A stretch of DNA of 64,000 nt. Source: Streptomyces sp. ICC1 (GTDB taxonomy: Bacteria; Actinomycetota; Actinomycetes; Streptomycetales; Streptomycetaceae). A program made the position numbers and the translations under genes. The notes beneath the pieces were generated by a model that saw nothing but the letters and a program-made list of their open reading frames with translations, had not been told where the DNA came from and did not search any database. The DNA lies in assembly GCF_003287935.1 (NCBI RefSeq), contig NZ_CP030287.1, positions 2,508,267 to 2,572,266 on the forward strand, in the 5' to 3' direction. Shown here in pieces: positions 57,061 through 64,000 of the stretch; position 1 is the stretch's first letter; every line of letters starts with the position of its first letter.

Positions 57061-60000
57061 GGGAGCGTCCTGCAATGATCCACTCTTCGGTGAGTCGGGT
57101 CCGTTCGCCGTTGCTGTCGAAGGCCCAGACGGTGGTGGGCTGGTTGGTGATGTCTGCGGCTGATGCGTGGGTGAACCAAAGCAGTTCGCCGCAGACGTCG
57201 GCGGCATCGGCCAGGACGCTGTCCTGGCAGGTGCCGAGGATGGTCAGGTGCTGGTCCCGGGCGACGTCGCGCAGGGCTGCGAGCATGTCTTTGCGGTTGG
57301 TCTCGCCGAGGCTGTTGCCGAGTTCGTCGAGGATCAGCACGCGTCCGCGGCTCTGGTTGTCGGCGAGGAGGGCTGCCAGAACGAGCAGGATGGCGTGCAC
57401 CTTGACCTGGGCGCTGTTGGCGTTCTCCCGGTAGGAGACGTATCCGCCGGTGCGGGAGCGCTTCCAGCGCGGGGTGACCTGCCAGTGCCAGTCGCCAGCC
57501 CCTTGGGGGCGGACGCTACGGTGCTCGAGCTTGGCACCGAAGCTGCCGCTGCCCAGGTCGAGGTCGTTGAAGGCCGCGCCGATCTGGCTGAAGAGACCCT
57601 CGAGGTGATTCTCGATCATGTCCTGGATGGTCTCCAAGGCGTTCCTGCGCGTGGCCCCGACTGCGTCCAGCTCCTCGATCGCCTGCTCCCGGGTCCGGCG
57701 GTCGCGGGTGATGCGTGCTGCCGCCACGTCGTCCTGCTCCCGGTGGCCGGCCAGCCGGTTCTCCAGCGGGTAGGCCGCGTCGGCGAAGGAGCGGGACGGC
57801 GGCTCGCCGGGCTCGGCATCGGCCAAAAGGCGTGCCATCTTGTCGCCTTCGCGTAGATCTTCGCCCACGTCCGCGTCGGGGTCGCCGTCGACACCGTAGC
57901 GCTCGTAGGCGCGGCGCAGGGCGTGCTCGGCCTGTCGGCGCAGTGCCGCGGGTCGAGGGGCTTGGGGCTGATCGGGGATGTCAGCCAGCCGGTGGATTGC
58001 CTCGTCGAGTGTTTTGCCCCACAGATTCTGCCATTGCGCTGCGGCTGCCTTGGTGCGCTGGTGTTCGAGGGCGGCGATGGTGCTGCGACGGTCTTTGAGT
58101 TCCTTTTTTGCGGCGTCCAGTTCGAGCTTGGCAGTGGTGAGGCGCTGCTTGTGGCCGTTGTGTTCGCCCCAGGCGTGCTGCCAGACTCCCTGGAGTTGTT
58201 CTTCGGTTCGTTTGGCTTCGACGAGTCGAGCGTCGGCCTTGGCGACGTCCGTCTGGAGTTGGTCCTCTTCCGTCTCGAGTTGGGCGAGTTTCTCGGCGGC
58301 TCGGGCTGCTGTGTGCTGTGTTTGGGCCAGGGTGACGCCAGCGGCAGCGGCTGTCAGGGTGTTGGCGTTTTCTGCCACTTGCGTATTGGCGTCGGCGAGT
58401 TGCCGACGGGCCTGCTGCAGCCGGGTTTCACGTCCGGCCAGCGGGGTGGTGAAACCGCCCGTGACGGTCAGGGCCAGCGCCTGGTCGTGGACATCGGCGC
58501 CGTCGGCCGTGGGGCCGAAGCGCTCGTTGAGGGCCGTCAGGAAGCGTGCCAGGTTCAGATTGCTGCGAACTCCTTCGGGCAGCGGTTCCCGCTGGAGGTC
58601 GCAGATGACGATCTGGGTTCCGGGCAGGGCGGTGTGAAGGAGACCTCGGGCCCGGTGCTCGTGGCGGGGCTGGACCACAACGGCATCGCTCCAGGGAGCA
58701 AGGCGCGGCTCCCACAGCGGACGGGCGGTCGCCTCCAGATCGATCTGGTCGAGCAGGCCGAAGGCGGGGATGCCGCGGTCGCTCAGCAGGTCGATGGCGC
58801 GGCCGGCGGTCCCGCTGCGGCCTTGCTCGACGTCGTTCAAGTGCTTCTCGGCGCGGGTGACGGCGGCCTCGGCAGCATCGCGAGCCTGCTCCGCCTTGAG
58901 GTGGTCGCGCCTGCCCAGCTCTAGTCGGTTGGCGGTGGTAGCCGTGTCGCTTCCGTCCCAGCCCTGAATATGGGGCAGAAGGGTGGAGCGCTCCTCGATC
59001 AGCACCGCGTGCCAGGTCGTGAACTCGGTGAGTTTCTGTGCGAGTTCGCTGCTGAGTTGCTGAGCGTTTGACCAGTTCTGTGCGGCCTGGCGCTCCAAGT
59101 CGGCGAGGTCGGTAGCCGATCTGAGCGTGCTCTCGCGGTCGTCGGCTTCCTGTGCGGAGGCCTCGGCGGCCGCGACGGCCTCCTGTGCGGCTCGGACCTT
59201 CACGGCGATGCTCTCGTCGAGAGCGCAGGCCTCACGGTAGGAGGCCGCGAGGTAGCACTGCCACGCCGCTCGGCCAGCTTCGAGGCTGTCTCGGGCGGCC
59301 TGTCGGGCTCGCACAGCGTCCATCACCTGCTCTTCGGCGCGCCGTTGCTTCTCGTGCTCCGTTTGAGCCTTCTCGAGGTCGATCTGGCTCTCCAGCGCGA
59401 GGCCGCGCAGTCTGTATTCCTCGTCCAGCAGATGGCTCATGCCTGACAGGGCGATCAGGGACCGGCCGATGTCCTTGGGTTCCATCTCTGTCAGCTGCTG
59501 GCTGAGCAGCGAGGGGGCGGGTGAGCGCAGGGCGGTGTCGAGGTAAGTGAGGCAGCGGGGGGCGATGCCGTAGAGCTTGTCGGCCATGGCGCGGGCGGAG
59601 AGCAGTTCGCGTGTGCCCAGTGCGCGCCAGAGGTCGTCGGCCTGGATGCTGCGTTCGTGGTCGGTGGCGGCGTCGGCGAGGTGCAGACTTTCGGTCCAGT
59701 TGGCCTGCAGGTAGGGCGCGGTGGTGGCGATGCGGATCCAGACGGTCAAGGGGTTGGCCGCGGGGTCGGCAGGGTGGGCGAAGACGCCGACGATGTAGCC
59801 GTGGTCGACCGGCGATGCCCGGTGGGCCTGGTCGACTCCGGCGGCTTCGGGATGGAACAGGATGCCGCTGGCAGGTCGTCCCCCGTTGGTGTCCAGTCGC
59901 CATTGCGGATCGGCCAGCAGCAGGGAGACGGCGATGAGAAAGCTGGTCTTCCCGGAGCCGTTGGAGTCCTCCTTGGGACCGAGGCCGGAGACCGCGATGA

Positions 60001-60124
60001 ATGTCTCGGGGACGATCGGGACGGGGTGTGAGGTGAGCCTGGCAATGTCAAAGGTCTGCATGGCGACGAGTTGGCGGTCGCCGACGACGCCCCGTGGCAG
60101 GTCGGACGCGGGTGGGGTGGTCAT
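57053..60124 (-). CDS. JetC-like SMC/MukB-type ATPase of a Wadjet-type system
   Basis: A 1023-residue SMC-like ATPase. Walker A is SNGSGKTS (about 54-61), followed by coiled coil (about 220-420), a compact hinge-like middle (with IPAFGLLDQIDLEATARPLWEPRLAPWSDAVVV), a second coiled coil (about 545-720), and the C-terminal head with Walker B RVLILDELGNSLG (Asp933, catalytic Glu934). The ABC signature position reads NANSAQVKVHA (about 903) instead of SGGE/SGGQ. JetC dimers extrude DNA loops to sense small circular DNA. Start and stop overlap both neighbours (ATGA; eight bases). Confidence 0.87.
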   Translation of the reverse strand: MTTPPASDLPRGVVGDRQLVAMQTFDIARLTSHPVPIVPETFIAVSGLGPKEDSNGSGKTSFLIAVSLLLADPQWRLDTNGGRPASGILFHPEAAGVDQAHRASPVDHGYIVGVFAHPADPAANPLTVWIRIATTAPYLQANWTESLHLADAATDHERSIQADDLWRALGTRELLSARAMADKLYGIAPRCLTYLDTALRSPAPSLLSQQLTEMEPKDIGRSLIALSGMSHLLDEEYRLRGLALESQIDLEKAQTEHEKQRRAEEQVMDAVRARQAARDSLEAGRAAWQCYLAASYREACALDESIAVKVRAAQEAVAAAEASAQEADDRESTLRSATDLADLERQAAQNWSNAQQLSSELAQKLTEFTTWHAVLIEERSTLLPHIQGWDGSDTATTANRLELGRRDHLKAEQARDAAEAAVTRAEKHLNDVEQGRSGTAGRAIDLLSDRGIPAFGLLDQIDLEATARPLWEPRLAPWSDAVVVQPRHEHRARGLLHTALPGTQIVICDLQREPLPEGVRSNLNLARFLTALNERFGPTADGADVHDQALALTVTGGFTTPLAGRETRLQQARRQLADANTQVAENANTLTAAAAGVTLAQTQHTAARAAEKLAQLETEEDQLQTDVAKADARLVEAKRTEEQLQGVWQHAWGEHNGHKQRLTTAKLELDAAKKELKDRRSTIAALEHQRTKAAAAQWQNLWGKTLDEAIHRLADIPDQPQAPRPAALRRQAEHALRRAYERYGVDGDPDADVGEDLREGDKMARLLADAEPGEPPSRSFADAAYPLENRLAGHREQDDVAAARITRDRRTREQAIEELDAVGATRRNALETIQDMIENHLEGLFSQIGAAFNDLDLGSGSFGAKLEHRSVRPQGAGDWHWQVTPRWKRSRTGGYVSYRENANSAQVKVHAILLVLAALLADNQSRGRVLILDELGNSLGETNRKDMLAALRDVARDQHLTILGTCQDSVLADAADVCGELLWFTHASAADITNQPTTVWAFDSNGERTRLTEEWIIAGRSHA

Positions 60125-60771
60125 GGCGTGTCCTGTCTCTGTCGATCAGGGACGACGGTCGGGGATGCCGGGCGGAAAGCTCGTCGGCGCCGGATCGACT
60201 CGGCGAGCGGACCGGCGGGGTCGGCCAACAGGATGAGTTCTTCGAACAGTTCACTGCCCGCGGACTTCGTCAGGCGAAGAAACTGGTGACCCAGGACGTA
60301 GCCGGTCCTCGTGTGGCGAACCAGGTCCGCGTCGACCAGTCGCTGCAGAGCGCCGGTGACGACTCCGTCGGGCACCCGGCAGCCTTTGAGTTCCTGCACG
60401 GGCACGGGCGTGCCGAGAGTCCAGGGCTGGTCGGGCAGGGTGACGCCCGAGGCCTGGGGAATGGCAACGCTGTGGAGCAGGACCAGGGTGAGGACGGCGC
60501 GGTCGGCGCGCGGCAGGATGCCGATGCCTTCGTGTGCCAGGCGCTGCCTGACGTCGTCGTCGTAGCCGGAGAGGTAGCCGCCGCCCACAGCGAGCAGGGT
60601 ACGTCCGGACGCGGCCAGGACCTGTTCCACGACGACTCGAAGCGCAGTCTCCGCGAGGGCGCGGTAGTGGGCCGGCCGTACTGGCAGCCTGGCGGTCTCC
60701 ACGGCGCTGACCGCGGCGCGTACGTCCGCCCGCCGGCCGTAGGGCAGGGAGTCCAGTGCCGGTATGTCCAC
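60121..60771 (-). CDS. Small winged-helix protein (second KITE-like subunit candidate)
   Basis: A 216-residue protein with no enzyme motif. It has a helical first half (GGGYLSGYDDDVRQRLAHEGIGIL, RADRAVLTLVLLHSV) and a clear winged-helix pattern near the end (VVTGALQRLVDADLVRHTRTGYVLGHQFLRL). This fits MukE/JetB-type KITE proteins that bind the kleisin. GTG at 60771 lies four bases after the upstream stop, and the end overlaps the SMC gene (ATGA). Whether this or the preceding gene is the true JetB is undecided; both fit. Confidence 0.7.
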   Translation of the reverse strand: MDIPALDSLPYGRRADVRAAVSAVETARLPVRPAHYRALAETALRVVVEQVLAASGRTLLAVGGGYLSGYDDDVRQRLAHEGIGILPRADRAVLTLVLLHSVAIPQASGVTLPDQPWTLGTPVPVQELKGCRVPDGVVTGALQRLVDADLVRHTRTGYVLGHQFLRLTKSAGSELFEELILLADPAGPLAESIRRRRAFRPASPTVVPDRQRQDTP

Positions 60772-60775
60772 CGTG

Positions 60776-61342
60776 TCACTCCTTCCTCGGGCCGGGTAGG
60801 ACGTCGTAGCCGCTTCGGAGTTCGGTGACGTCACGCTCGGACCACAGTGCGCACATGGGGCCGAGGCGGATCGTGCCGTCGTCTTCGTCCGGGGCGAGGT
60901 AGCCGCAGGCGCGCAAGAAACGTACGGCGGCGAGGAAATGCGAGGTGCGGCCCAGTGCGCCGATGCCCTCCCGGGGGGCGAGGGCATCGTGGAGCGGGGC
61001 CAGGGTGGCTATGACGTCGTCCTGTCTGGCGGCCTGTCCCGGGTACAGGGGCTGGCTCCGGTCGGGCCAGCAATGGCGGATACAGGCCGCGAGGGTGACC
61101 AGGCGGAAGGCCGAGGCAGGGCGGCGGACATCGCTGTCGTCCAGGGAACCGTTGGCGGGTTCGACGTCGGGGCTGAAGGCGAGCATCAGTTCACGGTTTC
61201 CTCCTGCGGTGACGACGTCGGTCAGGCGCCGGTCCACGTCATCGACAGCGCTGCGCAGCCGAGCGAGCTCTTCACGGTCGGCCGGGACAGGAAAGGTGCG
61301 CGATGCCCTGGCACGCGCCAGCTGGTAGCGGTCCTCGCTCAT
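60776..61342 (-). CDS. Small winged-helix protein (first KITE-like subunit candidate, JetB position)
   Basis: A 188-residue protein in the position of JetB, directly after the kleisin-like gene. The N-terminal 50 residues are a charged helix. The C-terminal part looks like a winged helix (HFLAAVRFLRACGYLAPDEDDGTIRLGPMCALW), a pattern seen in MukE/MksE and DUF4194-like proteins. The ATG at 61342 overlaps the stop of the kleisin-like gene (ATGA). It shares no obvious sequence with the next gene, so the two are not a simple duplication. Confidence 0.7.
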   Translation of the reverse strand: MSEDRYQLARARASRTFPVPADREELARLRSAVDDVDRRLTDVVTAGGNRELMLAFSPDVEPANGSLDDSDVRRPASAFRLVTLAACIRHCWPDRSQPLYPGQAARQDDVIATLAPLHDALAPREGIGALGRTSHFLAAVRFLRACGYLAPDEDDGTIRLGPMCALWSERDVTELRSGYDVLPGPRKE

Positions 61343-62616
61343 GAGGGCTCTGCCGGCGTGGTCTCGGAGTCGTCGTTGCGGTCCTGCATGTCCTGAGGGC
61401 CGTCGGGAACCCGGTACACGGCCATGGGCGAGGCGTAGGTGACAGGGCCGTCGGGATCCACCACAACCTTCCGGGAAATGGCGAGCATGAACGGCAGGGC
61501 CGGGTCGGCCGCGGCACGTAGCAGATCGACGACATGTCGGACCGCTGTCTGCCACGGCATCGCGCGCAGTTCCTCCGTGAGGTCGGCTCCGGCCCTGCCC
61601 CCCATCAGCAGCGTCACCGCGGCTTCGCGTCGCTCCCGTGCCCGGGCGACCCTGGCCCGCGCGGTCTCGACCGGATCCGGACCCGGCGGCCTGGCGGGAG
61701 GCCGCGGCAAGCGCTGCCGCGGCGGCGGGGTCCGGTGGTCGGCGGCGGCGGTGAGAACCTGGCCGACAGTGATGTCCACACGAGGCGGGTCGAAGACGGT
61801 CGCGGCGAACACGCCTGCCAGCGCGTCGAGAGGCGCCCGACGGGCAGCAGTCAGGTACTGCTCGGGCAGCAGCATGCTGAAGTCGCGGCGGGTAATGGCC
61901 TGCCGCATGAGCCGGTCGTGGAACTCCTGAACAGCCGCCGTGTATCGCAGCGCCTCCTGGATCAGCCGCGTACCGGCGGGGCGCAGCCCGGGGTACCGCT
62001 CCGCGATGGCGTCGACGACGTACTTTGCCTCCTGGATCGACGCGGCATGGGCGTGATGGTGGCGCTGACCGAGGAGTTCCTCGATGGGCCTGGTCCGGAC
62101 GAGCCTGAGCAGATGGTTGGTGTAGTTCGCCAGGCTGCGCCGGACTTTGGCGATCTTCGTGGCGAGGTCCGCCCCGGTCAGGGAACCGTTCAGGATGCCT
62201 TCACGGGTCCGGTCCAGGAGCATCGTGATCTCGTGGACTCCGCCGGCCTCCCGCAGGCGCTCATAGACCAGGAGCGCCGCCCCGCTGGTGGGGTTGAAGA
62301 CATAGCGCTGGTCGTGGGCCTTGAGCCGCAGCGGCTCCAGCAGCTGGAGCCTGGTGAAGACATGGAAGCGTGCATCGAACTCGTCGGCGGAGGCCACTGA
62401 CTCGCATGCCTGGGAGATCTCCGCGCGGCTGAGGCCGTTCTCGGAGCCGGAGTCCCCGAACACATCTCGAATCGCCTCGGCGATGCGCAGCGCCACCGGA
62501 TCGGCGGTTACCGCGCCGGCCGTGGCGGCCACTGGCGCGACGAACGGCGGTATGTGCTGGAGACCATCGGCACTGTCCTCTAGTTGCGCGGAGAACAGAT
62601 CAGGCTGATCCGACAA
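61339..62616 (-). CDS. JetA/MukF-like kleisin of a Wadjet-type system
   Basis: A 425-residue protein and the first gene of the operon. An N-terminal winged helix (about 60-120, LSRAEISQACESVASADEFDARFHVFTRLQLLEPL) is followed by a long helical region (LDRTREGILNGSLTGADLATKIAKVRRSLANYTNHLLRLV) typical of MukF/JetA middle domains, a Pro-rich linker (about 290-315) and a C-terminal domain that could clamp the SMC head. The start is TTG at 62616 behind GAGGGGGG. A TTGACG at 62677-62672 on this strand could be a -35 box, but no good -10 is seen. Confidence 0.8.
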   Translation of the reverse strand: MSDQPDLFSAQLEDSADGLQHIPPFVAPVAATAGAVTADPVALRIAEAIRDVFGDSGSENGLSRAEISQACESVASADEFDARFHVFTRLQLLEPLRLKAHDQRYVFNPTSGAALLVYERLREAGGVHEITMLLDRTREGILNGSLTGADLATKIAKVRRSLANYTNHLLRLVRTRPIEELLGQRHHHAHAASIQEAKYVVDAIAERYPGLRPAGTRLIQEALRYTAAVQEFHDRLMRQAITRRDFSMLLPEQYLTAARRAPLDALAGVFAATVFDPPRVDITVGQVLTAAADHRTPPPRQRLPRPPARPPGPDPVETARARVARARERREAAVTLLMGGRAGADLTEELRAMPWQTAVRHVVDLLRAAADPALPFMLAISRKVVVDPDGPVTYASPMAVYRVPDGPQDMQDRNDDSETTPAEPS

Positions 62617-62689
62617 GCGCCCCCCTCACTCCCCCGCCCCGGACCTATCGACCAAGCATGACTGTCGATGGCGTCAACGCGCCCGGAAA

Positions 62690-63010
62690 CGAGCCAACTT
62701 GTACTTGCTCATCACCAGGCGGCCCTTCACCCGAGCCCGCACGATCGTCACGATCTCGAGATACGCCGTCGCCCCTGAGGCCGCAGTCGCAGAGGATCTT
62801 CCAGGTCTTCATGCGGGCGAAGACGCGCTCGACGCGGGCTGGCTCGAACCTGCTTGTGGGACTTGTTGTGGTCCTCCTACCAGGCCGGGAGCCTGGTCTG
62901 GCCGCGCTCGCGGCGGTGCGGGATGACGAGTCCGGTTCCCGGGTAGCCGCCGTCGGCGATCGTGAGGGTCTTGCCGACGGCGGCCTTGGCGCCGGACTGT
63001 AGCCTCGCGG
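62690..63010 (-). pseudogene. Decayed IS5-type transposase
   Basis: The minus strand reads KTLTIADGGYPGTGLVIPHRR, then an in-frame TAG at 62879-62877 within LPAW(stop)EDHNKSHKQV, then after a frame change ARVERVFARMKTWKIL and CDCGLRGDGV. These are the DDE-domain blocks of the IS5-type Streptomyces transposases with the final Glu in VERVFARMK. With a stop, a frameshift and a missing N-terminus it is dead. It lies directly upstream of the Wadjet-like operon and may have supplied or disrupted its promoter. Confidence 0.75.
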
Positions 63011-63164
63011 GCCTCCAACCGGCCATGAATGTCCGCAGCGCCTCGACCCGCCAAGGACCATAGGCGTTCTCACATGATCTGCGGCAATCACAAGCACCTT
63101 GCAGGATGCCAGTTCAGGCATGCTCCCCTCCCCGGGACTGCCTCATTCCATAAGCAGGACCACA

Positions 63165-63221
63165 GGTCAGAGCCGCATTGCTGCCGCAGTATCAATGAGA
63201 ACTCATAACACGGCTCTGACC
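63165..63221. repeat. Perfect 11-bp inverted repeat with an inner palindrome
   Basis: GGTCAGAGCCG (63165-63175) and CGGCTCTGACC (63211-63221) are perfect inverted copies 35 bases apart. Between them ATGAG-AA-CTCAT (63195-63206) forms a second small stem. It could be a pair of insertion-sequence ends, a small MITE-like element or a structured RNA; no T-run follows. Confidence 0.6.
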
Positions 63222-63728
63222 AGAAATAACAAGCGCGCATGGCCACAGGCTCCGCCGTCACCTACAGGCGTGTCACCACATACACAACAACACCAAGATC
63301 AATCCCACACAACGACGAAACCCCAGACCAGCACCACGAACAACCAAACCGAACACCACCACAGAGCACTCGGCCACGACCATCGGCACCCGCCCAACCC
63401 GACCGTAATCCCAGGCCAAACAGTGAAACACCAGGCCATAACAGCCCCGCTACCACCCACCTAGCGCTCCGTCACACCTGCGCTTCGCTCCGGACGGGTT
63501 CGGGTCTCGCTCCGCCCCACCCCGAACGGCCCGCTGCGCAGGCCTCAATGACCTCGTTTCACAAGGTCCGGGCCTACGGCCCGTGGGGCGGGTCCGCTCC
63601 GCTCCCCATCCCAGAGCCCTTCCGGCTCCTCAGGGCCACCCTGCTCAGCATCAGCACGGTCTTGTGCAGCTATCCCCACATGACCAGACTTCTGACTGGC
63701 CATCTTGAAGGCTCACTCTGGGGGCGGC
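63222..63728. other. A/C-skewed, gene-free stretch
   Basis: From about 63240 to 63465 the plus strand is extremely rich in A and C (many CAACAC, ACCAC and CCCAGACC words) and lower in GC than the rest. From 63465 it turns into short self-complementary GC words (CTTCGCTCCGGACGGG, GGGCCTACGGCCCGTGG). Frames across it lack domains and codon bias. It looks like mobile-element or plasmid-derived DNA. Confidence 0.5.
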
Positions 63729-64000
63729 GTGAACACAGAAACTCTGCTTGGGCTCGGCTCAGCACTCTTCGGCGGCTCCGCCGTAGCCTTCGTCAACCAC
63801 CTCGGGACTCGGGAGAAGGGCAAAGCTGAGGCCGACAAACTCCGTGCAGAAGCCGAGCAAATCCGGTTTCAGACCTCCACACACATGAGCACTGGGCTGA
63901 GCATCGACCCGAAAACCGAGATCCCCGCATGGCAAGTGACCGGAGACAGGGCATTCGAGGACTACGAGGCCCTCCTCGACTCCGAGGTCACGCGCCATGC
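63729..64000 (+). CDS. N-terminal part of a membrane-anchored protein (cut by window edge)
   Basis: GTG at 63729, behind a G-rich CTGGGGGCGGC, opens a frame that runs off the window. The 90 visible residues give a hydrophobic N-terminal segment (TLLGLGSALFGGSAVAFV), a charged helix (GTREKGKAEADKLRAEAEQI) and a soluble start (STHMSTGLSIDPKTEIPAW). No family is recognised. Its neighbourhood suggests an accessory or phage/defence gene. Confidence 0.65.
   Translation, partial: MNTETLLGLGSALFGGSAVAFVNHLGTREKGKAEADKLRAEAEQIRFQTSTHMSTGLSIDPKTEIPAWQVTGDRAFEDYEALLDSEVTRH

Noticed and set aside
63239..63829. A 196-codon frame across the A/C-rich region
   Set aside because: It has no ribosome binding site and a composition of Thr/Pro/His runs that follows the strand skew; it also runs through the better supported start at 63729 in another frame.

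Overview
The window is high-GC actinobacterial DNA, almost certainly from Streptomyces or a close relative. The evidence is the codon bias, the frequent GTG/TTG starts, genes coupled by ATGA/GTGA overlaps, an AfsR-like STAND regulator, F420-dependent oxidoreductases, FemX/MurJ and a GluABCD transporter.

Positions 1-18,550 carry a chromosomal core block: the end of a WecA/MraY-like phosphoglycosyltransferase, the whole F1Fo ATP synthase operon (atpI-B-E-F-H-A-G-D-C), a DUF2550 membrane protein, a chitinase locus (chiS-chiR-chiC with paired operator repeats), a small membrane protein, a corrinoid adenosyltransferase, 3-hydroxybutyryl-CoA dehydrogenase, a STAS-domain protein and a STAND-type ATPase. 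The ATPase frame runs without a stop into a secreted esterase through a 29-base segment (18552-18580) that resembles a Nextera/Tn5 sequencing adapter. I read this as an assembly or library chimera, so linkage between the left 18.5 kb and the rest should not be trusted until checked.

Positions 18,586-53,530 hold a mixed chromosomal set. In order: an esterase, a 57-residue secreted peptide, an AfsR-like regulator, an AhpD-like protein and a DUF1801 protein; a reductive pyrimidine catabolism operon (dihydropyrimidinase, aminotransferase, beta-ureidopropionase, F420-type oxidoreductase); an XRE regulator divergent from an extra methionine aminopeptidase with an AT-rich palindromic operator between them; gamma-glutamyltransferase; a TnpB-related RuvC protein lacking the zinc ribbon; a P450; a lipoprotein/kinase/regulator operon; a cell-wall group (MurJ, FemX, L,D-transpeptidase); a CocE/S15-like hydrolase; gluABCD; exonuclease III; a metallo-hydrolase; and a tRNA-Trp-like gene.

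Positions 54,085-64,000 form an accessory island. It starts with a decayed TniQ-like gene. It is dominated by a tightly overlapping five-gene operon on the minus strand (62616 to 55642) that I interpret as a divergent Wadjet/Jet SMC anti-plasmid system: a MukF/JetA-like kleisin, two different small winged-helix (KITE-like) proteins instead of one JetB, an SMC/MukB-like ATPase (JetC) and a Toprim nuclease (JetD). Upstream lie a decayed IS5-type transposase, an inverted repeat, an A/C-skewed gene-free stretch and the start of a membrane-anchored protein cut by the window edge. The five-gene Wadjet-like operon is the most interesting system here.
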